DNA of 40,751 nucleotides from Gemmatimonadota bacterium (GTDB lineage: Bacteria > Gemmatimonadota > Gemmatimonadetes > Longimicrobiales > Gaopeijiaceae), in assembly GCA_026706635.1 (NCBI GenBank), contig JAPOYJ010000044.1, positions 1 through 40,751 on the forward strand, read 5' to 3'. Position 1 is the first letter of the stretch, and each line of letters opens with the position of its first letter. The translations under genes were made by a program, and so were the position numbers. Positions 15,393 to 22,733 of this stretch are shown in pieces. The notes under the pieces were generated by a model. The model did not search any database and was not told the origin of the DNA. It worked only from the letters and a program-made list of their open reading frames with translations.

Positions 15393-16655
15393 ATGGAATA
15401 CACCCCGGGCCAGGATTGGTACAAGCGTCTTCACTGGCAGGTATTCGTCGCGATGGTCGTCGGCGTCCTCATCGGATACTCTCCGGCCGGAGGATTCTTC
15501 GCGGACAACTTCGGCTGGCTCGGCACCCTCTTCATGCGCCTCCTGAAGATGATCATCGTGCCCCTGGTCATCACCTCCATAATCGCGGGGGTGGCCTCCG
15601 CCGGAGGCGGGCGCGTGGTGGGCCGGATGTTCGGCAAGACGCTGACCTACTACATGGTGTCGAGCTTCCTGGCCGCGCTGACCGGGCTGATCCTCTTCAA
15701 CCTCTTCAGTCCGGGACGCGGCTACCCGATTACCGACACCGGGACGGAGCCCCCCGACCTCGCGGTCCCCGATTCCTTCAAGGACCTGCTCCTGGACATC
15801 GTGCCCACCAACTTCCTGGGCTCGGCCACGGCTGGCGACATGCTGGGCATCATCTTCTTCTGCATCGTCTTCGGCGTGGCGGTCACGACGTTGCCGGAGG
15901 GCACCCGCACCAAGGTGACCGGCCTGGTCGACGCGCTCTTCAGGGCGATGATGGCGCTGACCCGGGGCATCATCAAGCTGCTCCCGATCGGCGTGTTTGC
16001 CCTGATGGTCACCCTGGTCTCCGGGACGGGCCTCAAGGCCTTCGGCAACCTGGCGCAGTACGCCGCGGCGCTGGGCACCGGTCTCGGCATCCACTTCTTC
16101 ATCACGCTGCCCCTGCTCCTCTACTTCTGGGCGCGCGTCTCCCCCTGGAAGCACGCGATGAACATGCGGGAGCCCCTCCTGGTGGCGTTCTCGACGAGCT
16201 CCTCGGCCGCCACCCTGCCCGTCACCCTGACGACCGTTCGGAAGAAGGTCGGCGTGTCGGACCGGGTGTCCTCCTTCACGCTGCCGATGGGCGCCACCGT
16301 CAACATGGACGGAACCGCGGTCATGGAGTGCGTGGGAGCGCTCTTCATCGCGCAGGCGCTTGGAGCCGACATCGGGTTCATGACCCAGGTCGTCGTCGTC
16401 TTCACGGCGCTGCTCGCGTCGATCGGTGCCGCCGCGGTCCCATCCGCAGGTCTGGTGGTGATCTTCATCATCCTCGGCGCGATCGGGATCGGGGACAATC
16501 CCGAGGCGATGCTGATCGTGGGCGCGATGCTCTCCATCGACCGGCCCCTCGACATGGCCCGCACCGCCGTCAACGTCTACAGCGACTCGTGCGCGGCGGC
16601 GGTGGTCGGGAGGTGGGAAGGCGAGGAGGGGATCGACGCGGAGATACGGACTTAG
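15393..16655 (+). CDS. Dicarboxylate/amino acid:cation symporter (DAACS, GltP/DctA type)
   Basis: The product has 420 residues from ATG 15393, with AAGGAG seven bases upstream; the earlier in-frame start at 15243 has proline/arginine-rich filler and is less likely. The inner-membrane carrier takes up glutamate, aspartate or C4-dicarboxylates with H+ or Na+. Diagnostic parts are the serine-rich hairpin FSTSSSAATLPVT, the unwound helix MGATVNMDGTAVME (NMDGT), and the second hairpin region AAVPSAGLVVI, followed by the DRPLDMARTAVNVYSDS helix that supplies the substrate-binding Asp and Asn. Hydrophobic helices fill the rest. It is transcribed away from the CBM9-like gene and shares its upstream region with the tandem palindromes. 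Confidence 0.9.
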   Translation: MEYTPGQDWYKRLHWQVFVAMVVGVLIGYSPAGGFFADNFGWLGTLFMRLLKMIIVPLVITSIIAGVASAGGGRVVGRMFGKTLTYYMVSSFLAALTGLILFNLFSPGRGYPITDTGTEPPDLAVPDSFKDLLLDIVPTNFLGSATAGDMLGIIFFCIVFGVAVTTLPEGTRTKVTGLVDALFRAMMALTRGIIKLLPIGVFALMVTLVSGTGLKAFGNLAQYAAALGTGLGIHFFITLPLLLYFWARVSPWKHAMNMREPLLVAFSTSSSAATLPVTLTTVRKKVGVSDRVSSFTLPMGATVNMDGTAVMECVGALFIAQALGADIGFMTQVVVVFTALLASIGAAAVPSAGLVVIFIILGAIGIGDNPEAMLIVGAMLSIDRPLDMARTAVNVYSDSCAAAVVGRWEGEEGIDAEIRT

Positions 16656-16677
16656 CAGCGCGCGGACGATAAAGGTC

Positions 16678-16728
16678 GTCGAGGCCCTCCCGCTGGCACC
16701 CCGGAGCCGCCGCGGCTAGCCGCCTGCC
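16678..16728 (+). repeat. 51-bp direct repeat, copy 2 (downstream of symporter)
   Basis: The copy shares 47 of 51 bases with copy 1 at 13043. It keeps the reading phase and the stop (VEALPLAPRSRRG then TAG), and weaker similarity extends back to the symporter stop codon. It is therefore the tail of a lost aldo/keto reductase paralogue, or a duplicated junction. Confidence 0.7.
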
Positions 16729-16755
16729 GGACGCAGGGGGGAGAGCGCACTGCAA

Positions 16756-17226
16756 ATGCCCGAACAGGGGGTGCCGAGCGCCCATCTGCGAAACGTGGGC
16801 GGCGCCGTGCTTGGGTGGGTCGTGATGGCCGTCTGCGTCACGGGGCTCATGATCGGGCTCTTTGCGCTCCTCGGTCCCGATCGGGTGTTTCGGCCCGGCG
16901 GTCTGGAGCCCACCCCGGCGTGGCTGATCGCGTCGATCGCGATCGGCCTGGCGGCTGCGGTCGCGGGCGGCACCGTCTGCGCGAAGGTCGCGAGCGACCG
17001 CCGAGGCGTGCTCATGCTGATCGCTCTCGTAGTGGTCCTTGGAGTTGCGGATGCGCTCGCCCAGAGGCCTCCGCCCGAGGTGACGGCCCCCGAGGTGGTC
17101 GGCTTCCTTGAAGCCCTAGGATCGGCCCGGCCGCCTGCGTGGATCTCATGGCTCAGTCCGCTCCTGGGTGCGGTGGGCACCCTCGTTGGCGCGGGGATCG
17201 CCGGCTCGCAGGGCGACGGTCGGTAG
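16756..17226 (+). CDS. Small membrane protein of unknown function
   Basis: The product has 156 residues with about four hydrophobic segments: VGGAVLGWVVMAVCVTGLMI, WLIASIAIGLAAAVAGGTVC, VLMLIALVVVLGVADALA, and LLGAVGTLVGAGIAG at the C-terminus. No catalytic motif is visible and I do not recognise the family. The ATG at 16756 gives a short cytoplasmic head. It is followed six bases later by the MATE gene, so the two may be cotranscribed. Confidence 0.55.
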   Translation: MPEQGVPSAHLRNVGGAVLGWVVMAVCVTGLMIGLFALLGPDRVFRPGGLEPTPAWLIASIAIGLAAAVAGGTVCAKVASDRRGVLMLIALVVVLGVADALAQRPPPEVTAPEVVGFLEALGSARPPAWISWLSPLLGAVGTLVGAGIAGSQGDGR

Positions 17227-17232
17227 CGGAGG

Positions 17233-18645
17233 TTGCCAGATGGCGGGGGTGGTGGAGGTGGACTGAAGGGGCGCCGGCTGGACCGGTCGATCGCGGAGGG
17301 CCCGGTTGGGCGCGCCGTCTGGCGGCTCGCGTGGCCGACGATGCTCCAGAATGTCATCGGGGGTGTGCAGGGGATCGCGGACCATGCGATGGTGGGCCAC
17401 TACGTGGGGCACGCCGGCAACGCCGCGATCGGAGTGTCGTGGCAGATCTTCCTCGTGGTCCAGGTCTTCCTCGGGTCGCTCTTCACCGGAATGGGCGTGC
17501 TCGTCGCCCGCTACGCCGGAATGAACAGGCCGGAGAGGGTGAACAGGGTGGTGGCCCAGACGCTGCTGACCGCGGCTTGCCTCTCGTTCGTAGTGCTCGC
17601 CCCGCTGGGGTACGTGCTGGCGCCCCGGCTCCTCGAGCTGGTGAACGCCGCGCCAGCGGTGCAGGCCGACTCGCTCCCCTACATCCGCACGATGTTCATC
17701 TTCAGCTTCGGGATGCTGGTCTTCTTCATGCTCGGCGGGGCGCTCCGCTCTGCCGGGGACGCACGCACGCCGCTGCGGCTCGGCATCTGGATGACCGCGC
17801 TGAACGTCGTCGCCAGCGTGATCCTGATCCGGGGGCTCGGTCCGATCCCGGGCTTTGGGACTCTGGGCGCGGCTCTCGGCACGGCCCTGGCCAGCTGGGT
17901 GGTGGCGCTCGGGGCCGCATGGGCGCTCTTTACCGGCCGCTGGGTCATACGCCTCCGTCCGGGGTCGGACTGGCGGCCCGATCCGGCGATCATCCGCCAG
18001 CTCTTTCGCTTCGGAATTCCGACCGGCATTCAGGGCGTGGCGATGAACGTCGGCGGAGTGATCCTGCTGCGCTTCATCGGCTCGCTTCCCGATAGCGCCG
18101 AGGCACAGGCAGCGTACGCGGTTGGCTACACCCAGCTCTTCTCGCTCGTCACCTGGACGTCCGTTGGGCTGATGGCAGCTACGGCGGCGGTTTCCGGCCA
18201 GAGTCTGGGCGCGAGGCGGCCGGAGCGGGTGGCGCTGGCCGTCCGAGCCACCTCCCGGATCGGCCTAGGTGTGGGGGCCGGAGTGGGGTCCCTCTTCCTC
18301 CTGGCACCCGGCTTCCTCCTTCACCTGTTCGGGATGGACGATCCGGTTGCCCGAGCGATCGGTAGCGAGCTGCTCGCCTTCCTGAGCGTCTCCGGGGTCT
18401 TCGTGGCGGTGGCGCTCACCTACAACGGGGCGCTGCAGGGCACCGGCGACACACGGGGCGCGATGTACATATCGCTCGTCTCGCAGCTGGCCCTCCCGCT
18501 CGGCGTATGCTGGGGGGTGCAGCAGGTGGCGACCCTCCAGTCCCACCACGTCTGGACGGCGATCCTCCTTGGACACGTCTCGCGCTGCCTGCTCGGCATA
18601 GGACGATTCCGCCAGGGACATTGGCGGCGAATCGAGGTGGAGTAG
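17233..18645 (+). CDS. MATE-family efflux transporter
   Basis: The 470-residue product has about 12 membrane helices in two similar halves (MatE domains). Family hallmarks are IAEGPVGRAVWRLAWPTMLQ at the start, ADHAMVGHYVGHAGNAAIGV, GALRSAGDARTPL in the first half, and GALQGTGDTRGAMYISLVSQ in the second. MATE proteins export drugs or metabolites in exchange for Na+ or H+; the substrate here is unknown. The start is uncertain: an in-frame stop lies at 17224-17226 and the first usable codon is a TTG at 17233, right behind GCGGAGG. The conserved part begins about 20 residues later. Confidence 0.9.
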   Translation: MPDGGGGGGGLKGRRLDRSIAEGPVGRAVWRLAWPTMLQNVIGGVQGIADHAMVGHYVGHAGNAAIGVSWQIFLVVQVFLGSLFTGMGVLVARYAGMNRPERVNRVVAQTLLTAACLSFVVLAPLGYVLAPRLLELVNAAPAVQADSLPYIRTMFIFSFGMLVFFMLGGALRSAGDARTPLRLGIWMTALNVVASVILIRGLGPIPGFGTLGAALGTALASWVVALGAAWALFTGRWVIRLRPGSDWRPDPAIIRQLFRFGIPTGIQGVAMNVGGVILLRFIGSLPDSAEAQAAYAVGYTQLFSLVTWTSVGLMAATAAVSGQSLGARRPERVALAVRATSRIGLGVGAGVGSLFLLAPGFLLHLFGMDDPVARAIGSELLAFLSVSGVFVAVALTYNGALQGTGDTRGAMYISLVSQLALPLGVCWGVQQVATLQSHHVWTAILLGHVSRCLLGIGRFRQGHWRRIEVE

Positions 18646-18721
18646 CGGTCGGAGGCCCGCGGAAGCCCGTGCGCAAGGGACCGTGCGGCACTCCGGAGGC
18701 GCTCGGTGACTAACGACCGAT

Positions 18722-19675
18722 CTACAAAGGGCCGCCGACGCGGGCCAGACGGCCCGAGATCTCCCGCAGGCGCAGCCACCCCTGGAAGTAGAGGGGGAGC
18801 ATCATCATCGATTCCATGAATTGGAAGACGTACATCACCACGGCGAAGACCGAGCCGTACTCGGGCGAGTCGTGCACGGATGCGCCTACCGAGAAGACGA
18901 GCAGCGCGATCATGAAGACCCAGTTGATCCCGTAGTTGGCTGCCTCCAGATCGGAGAGGCGGATGTTCCAGCGCATCATCTTCCGCAGGTGTGCGCCGAG
19001 GTGTCGGGGGTCGGAGCTGTGAACCGCGTCGACCTGCTGCTCGTGCTCGTCGTTCAGCCCCTGGTTGTAGCGGATCGTGAGGCGGCCGGTTAGCGCGTAG
19101 AGGACCGTGGTCGCGGCCGCGGTAACCGCGCACGCCACGAAGACCGAGGTGTTGAGGGTGGCCACTATGGCGACCGTGCCGATCAGACTGAGCACGCTGA
19201 CGACCAGCTCCGGGAGCGAGTTCTCGAAGAATTCCACCACTTCGCGCAGCATCCCCAGACGAGCCGTGCGGGTCGAGGTGCTCTCCTCCCTGGCCGCGTC
19301 GGCCATCTCCTCGCCCAGTGTGGCGTAGATCGAGGCGTAGGCCCGGCTGTCGACCTGGCGCCTGAGCACCGCGATCCCCATCGTGGCGACGCCGAGCACC
19401 GCCAGCTGCTGAAGACCTTGCGCCGAGCCGACGAGGACGCTGTCGATCGCGCGGCCAATGACGAGGGGGAAGAGGATCCACCCGAGCGTCTCGAGGACGA
19501 CGAGCGCCAGGGTGAGCGCTAGACGCCCTCGGAAGCGCTTGATCAGTGCGTGCAATCGTGGCGGGGGGCAGCCGCTACAGGCGGTAGGATCCGTCCAGCG
19601 GGTGCCCGACGCTGTCGCTGGGCTCGATCTGCCCATGGCACTGAGGATCACTCCCCGGCGGGGGCTCGGCGGCAT
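18722..19675 (-). CDS. ABC-type six-transmembrane domain protein without ATPase domain
   Basis: The product has up to 317 residues. From LHALIKRFRGRLALTLALVV onward it follows an exporter-type ABC transmembrane domain: helices around LETLGWILFPLVIGRAID, the long helix EEMADAAREESTSTRT, FENSLPELVVSVLSLIGTVA, YGINWVFMIALLVFSVG and FAVVMYVFQFMESMMMLPLY. The frame stops after six helices; no Walker A, signature or Walker B follows, and none is encoded nearby. Stand-alone proteins of this kind exist and their role is unclear. The first 40 residues are not protein-like, and a TTG at 19555 or ATG at 19636 may be the true start. Convergent with the MATE gene. Confidence 0.75.
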   Translation of the reverse strand: MPPSPRRGVILSAMGRSSPATASGTRWTDPTACSGCPPPRLHALIKRFRGRLALTLALVVLETLGWILFPLVIGRAIDSVLVGSAQGLQQLAVLGVATMGIAVLRRQVDSRAYASIYATLGEEMADAAREESTSTRTARLGMLREVVEFFENSLPELVVSVLSLIGTVAIVATLNTSVFVACAVTAAATTVLYALTGRLTIRYNQGLNDEHEQQVDAVHSSDPRHLGAHLRKMMRWNIRLSDLEAANYGINWVFMIALLVFSVGASVHDSPEYGSVFAVVMYVFQFMESMMMLPLYFQGWLRLREISGRLARVGGPL

Positions 19676-19781
19676 CGGAGACTGCCAGACGATTCGCTCC
19701 GAGAATCAGACACATCGACAGGACCAGCCCAAGGGTGGCCTGAAGGCGATTGAAGCGCTGCGCCAGACGAACCGTCCTCAT
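19575..19781 (-). CDS. Possible small secreted or membrane peptide
   Basis: The frame encodes 68 residues: basic start MRTVRLAQRFNRLQATLGL, hydrophobic VLSMCLILGANRLAV, then a polar tail with one Cys (PQCHGQIEP). It looks like a signal peptide plus short mature peptide. It lies just upstream of the six-helix ABC protein and would end 19 bases before that protein's TTG start. If the ABC protein starts further upstream, this frame is a shadow. No family is recognised. Confidence 0.3.
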   Translation of the reverse strand: MRTVRLAQRFNRLQATLGLVLSMCLILGANRLAVSDAAEPPPGSDPQCHGQIEPSDSVGHPLDGSYRL

Positions 19782-19944
19782 CTTGATCCCCCTTTAGGCC
19801 CCCTTAGGATCCACTCTTCGAGCCATCTTTGCGCCGACCACGATACCGTTCCGCAATAAGCGTGCCAGCCAGCCGCGCGGAGGCCGTCGACGACGCCCCG
19901 GGCGCGTCCCGCCCTCCTCGCCGCGCCAGCGGTCAATTTGCGGT

Positions 19945-20190
19945 CCGTGGACAACCTCCCACGGCAGGAGCAGCGCTGCATCCGCACTGGACCGCTGGGC
20001 TCGCCTGTCTACAATGTAATGTATGCTTTACAATATGTAATCTATGATTTACAATTGCGCGAGACTATCCACGGGGTGCCAGCGGCCCGTCTCGTGCCTA
20101 CAGAGACGGTTCCGGGAGGTGAAGGGGTTGCAGAGGGGGAACGGTGCGCTTGGCCACTCCCGGCGCTCGCGCGAGATTACCCGCGGACTG
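19945..20190 (+). repeat. Dispersed element, copy C (forward, with extra 3' end)
   Basis: The copy starts CCGTGGACAACCTCCCACGG, continues with GCGCTGCATC and CTGGACCGC as in A and B, then the tandem palindrome pair shared with A, and ends GCGCGAGACTATCCACGG at 20074 (130 bp). A second 3'-end-like sequence, GCTCGCGCGAGATTACCCGC then GGACTG, at 20165-20190 matches the 3' end of copy B even better, suggesting a nested or extended copy. Confidence 0.6.
20015..20053. promoter_or_regulatory. Tandem palindrome pair in element C
   Basis: TGTAATGTATGCTTTACA (20015-20032) and TGTAATCTATGATTTACA (20036-20053), phased 21 bp like those at 5863 and 15161. They lie about 320 bp upstream of the P1 peptidase ATG. 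Nearly identical to the pair in element A. Confidence 0.45.
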
Positions 20191-20373
20191 GCAGGCACAC
20201 GAACGAAGCAGCTCCCAGGGAGGCCATCGACCGTGGGTACAGATTGTGGGGCGGCGGCTTTACGCGCGCCGAGCTGTGCCATAGGGGCGCGCGCCCTCCT
20301 CGCGCTCCAGCTCTCGTCCGTACCAGCGGGGGGACAGGGATTCGCTTCGGCGCAAGAGGGCCAAGGGGACGGA

Positions 20374-21342
20374 ATGGACGGTATCGCGCTGGTGGAGGGC
20401 ATCAGGGTCGGGCACTTCACCTATCCCGACGACTGGACGGGGTGCACGGTAGTCATCGCCGACGGCGGGGCGGTTGGCGGAGTGGATGTGCGGGGTGGGG
20501 CTCCCGGCACCGTCGAGACGGACCTGCTCGACCCGGTGAACACCGTCTCGAGGGTCGATGCGGTCTTCCTCTCGGGGGGAAGCGCATTCGGGCTCGATGT
20601 GCGCCGCGGGGTGATGAGGCACATGGAGGAGGTCGGCCAGGGGTTTCCGGTCGGTGCCAGCGGGGTGGTCCCGATCGTGCCGGGTGCGATCATCTTCGAC
20701 CTGGGCGTGGCGGGGAGTCGGCGCCCAGGGCCCGACTGCGGCTACGAGGCGGCCACCCGCGCGACTGGCGGAGCCGTCGCCGAGGGGAGCGTTGGCGCCG
20801 GCGCCGGGGCGACGGTTGGCAAGATGCTGGGGATGGAGTGGGCGATGAAGGGCGGGGTGGGCACGAGCGCGGTGACGCTCGGGAGCGGACTGGTCGTCGG
20901 TGCCCTGGCCGTGGTGAATGCGGTGGGCGACGTGGTCGACCCCATGACGGGCGAGATCGTCGCGGGTGCGCGGACCCCGGAAGGGGGCTTCGCCGACGCG
21001 CGGCGCATCGTGCGGGGCGAGTATCACCCCGCAGAGACCGGTCAGAACACGACGGTGGCCGTAGTGGCCACCAACGCGAAGCTCGACAAGGCCCAGGCCA
21101 CCAAGGTGGCGCAGATGGCCCACGACGGTCTGGCGCGGGCGATCGTTCCTAGCCACACGCCAAGCGACGGCGACACCGTGTTCTCCCTCGCGACGGGGAC
21201 TCTCGCCGACGCCGCGAACGTCGGCCAGGTGGGTGCCCTCGCGGCCGAGGTGCTGGCGGACGCGATCGTGCGCGCCGTCCGAAGCGCGCGCGGTCTCCCC
21301 TCGCTCCCGGGAGTGCAGGATCTGGAGTCGGCCGCCAGGTGA
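20374..21342 (+). CDS. P1-family (S58) peptidase, DmpA-like
   Basis: The product has 322 residues from ATG 20374, preceded by AAGGGGACGG. S58/DmpA enzymes are N-terminal nucleophile aminopeptidases that cleave themselves and then release D-, beta- or ordinary amino acids from peptides. Family blocks are IRVGHFTYPDDWTGCTVV at the start, DAVFLSGGSAFGLD, and the autocleavage site QNTTVAVVATNAKLDK, where T226 or T227 is the expected nucleophile. The late GDTVFSLATG motif is present. It may have an upstream export leader in the same frame, weakly supported. Its stop overlaps the symporter start, so product uptake or export may be linked. Confidence 0.87.
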   Translation: MDGIALVEGIRVGHFTYPDDWTGCTVVIADGGAVGGVDVRGGAPGTVETDLLDPVNTVSRVDAVFLSGGSAFGLDVRRGVMRHMEEVGQGFPVGASGVVPIVPGAIIFDLGVAGSRRPGPDCGYEAATRATGGAVAEGSVGAGAGATVGKMLGMEWAMKGGVGTSAVTLGSGLVVGALAVVNAVGDVVDPMTGEIVAGARTPEGGFADARRIVRGEYHPAETGQNTTVAVVATNAKLDKAQATKVAQMAHDGLARAIVPSHTPSDGDTVFSLATGTLADAANVGQVGALAAEVLADAIVRAVRSARGLPSLPGVQDLESAAR

Positions 21343-22733
21343 ACGGCGCGCTGCTCGGGCTGCTGGCGTATGTGGCGCTGATCACCGCGGTCGGTCTCGC
21401 GATTGGCCGCCGCGTCTCCGGAACCCGCGACTTCTTCGTCGCCGGGCGCTCGCTCGGCCCAGGGCTCCTCTTCGCCACGCTCCTGGCCGCCAACATCGGT
21501 GCCGGGTCCACGGTCGGCGCGGCTGGGCTGGGGTACGAGAACGGCATTGCCGCCTGGTGGTGGGTCGGATCGGCGGGCGTCGGCACCCTCGTGCTCGCCT
21601 TCTGGCTCGGCCCGCGCCTCTGGCGGGTGGCGCGCGAGCACTCGCTCCGCACGGTAGGGGACTACCTGGAGCTCCGCTACGGCCCCTCGGTGCGGGCGGC
21701 GATGGCGGCGCTCCTCTGGCTGGGCACGCTGGCCATCCTGGCCGGACAGCTGATCGCGATGGCGTGGATCCTGGAGGTGGTGGCCGGGGCGCCCAAGTGG
21801 CTGGGGGCGGTGGTCGGGGGTGTGGTCATGACCGTCTACTTCGTCGCCGGGGGGTTGCTGAGCTCCGCGTGGGTCAACCTCGTGCAGCTCGTGGTGCTGA
21901 TCGTCGGATTCCTGATCGCGGTGCCGCTTGCGATCGACGGCGCGGGCGGGGTGGGGGCGGTGGCGGAGAGTGCCCGCTCCGTCGAGGGACACACCGACTT
22001 CATGGCGAACGGCAGCTCCGGGTGGATGTACCTGATCCTCCTCGCCCCTGCCTTCATCGTCTCTCCCGGAATACTGCAGAAGACCTTCGGTGCCCGCGAC
22101 GAGCGCGCTCTGCGCCTCGGCGTGGCCGCGTGCGGGGTGGCCCTCATGCTCTTTGCGATTCTGCCCCCTCTGCTCGGGACTGTCTCGCGCACCGTGGTGC
22201 CCGGTCTCGAGAACGCCGAGACCGCGCTGCCCGTCATCCTCACCGAGGGCGTGCCGGCGTGGGTCGGGCTGCTGGGGCTGGCGGCGGTGCTCTCCGCGGA
22301 GATCAGCTCGGCGGACGCGATCCTCTTCATGCTCTCCACCTCGCTCTCGAAGGACCTCTACAAGCGCTTCCTGCGGCCGGACGCGTCGGACCAGGACACG
22401 CTCAGGGTGGCGCGTCTCGCGGCGATGGCGGGCGGCTTGGCGGGGGTGGTGCTGGCGGTCGCGATACCGAGCGTCGTCGGAGCGCTCGTGATCTTCTACT
22501 CGCTGCTGGGCGTCAGCCTCTTCGTGCCGATTGTCGCGGGACTTCATTCGCGAAGGCCGTCGTCGGTCGAGGCGCTCGCCGCCGCCGGGGCCGGGGTCGC
22601 TGCGCTCCTGGTGGCCCGCGCTCACGGGGCGGAGGGGTGGCTGCCGCCGTCGGCGTGGGGTCTGGCCTTCGCGGCCGTCGCCTTCGGTGCGGTCTTCGCG
22701 GCGCGGAAGGTGGCGGGGTTGGGGCATCGATGA
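21339..22733 (+). CDS. Sodium:solute symporter (SSS family)
   Basis: The product has 464 residues and about 12-13 membrane helices. SSS features are RDFFVAGRSLGPGLLFATLL, then AANIGAGSTVGAAGLGYENG (helix 1, Na+ site), the RTVGDYLELRYG loop, and LSAEISSADAILFMLSTSLS then KDLYKRFLRP, the conserved S-A-x-x-S-S-x-D block. The solute is unknown; amino acids or peptide products are plausible given the peptidase in front. The start is a GTG overlapping the peptidase stop, and the stop overlaps the thrS ATG, so three genes appear translationally coupled. Confidence 0.9.
   Translation: MNGALLGLLAYVALITAVGLAIGRRVSGTRDFFVAGRSLGPGLLFATLLAANIGAGSTVGAAGLGYENGIAAWWWVGSAGVGTLVLAFWLGPRLWRVAREHSLRTVGDYLELRYGPSVRAAMAALLWLGTLAILAGQLIAMAWILEVVAGAPKWLGAVVGGVVMTVYFVAGGLLSSAWVNLVQLVVLIVGFLIAVPLAIDGAGGVGAVAESARSVEGHTDFMANGSSGWMYLILLAPAFIVSPGILQKTFGARDERALRLGVAACGVALMLFAILPPLLGTVSRTVVPGLENAETALPVILTEGVPAWVGLLGLAAVLSAEISSADAILFMLSTSLSKDLYKRFLRPDASDQDTLRVARLAAMAGGLAGVVLAVAIPSVVGALVIFYSLLGVSLFVPIVAGLHSRRPSSVEALAAAGAGVAALLVARAHGAEGWLPPSAWGLAFAAVAFGAVFAARKVAGLGHR

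Larger units (their letters stand above)
19782..20373. other. Intergenic stretch holding repeat element C
   Basis: Nearly 600 bp without a convincing gene. It contains copy C of the dispersed element and its tandem palindromes (19945-20190). The remainder (19782-19944 and 20191-20373) shows no recognisable gene. The stretch just before the peptidase ATG could encode an export leader ending near FASAQ in frame with it, but it is only weakly hydrophobic. Confidence 0.5.

Noticed and set aside
20044-20373. N-terminal extension of the P1 peptidase reaching into the repeat element
   Set aside because: The first 60 codons come from element C and are not conserved-looking; ATG 20374 has a good ribosome-binding site. 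A shorter leader ending near FASAQ stays possible but weak.
21042-22727. 561-codon antisense frame over the sodium symporter
   Set aside because: Low-complexity basic/acidic text; the plus-strand symporter has clear family motifs and helices.
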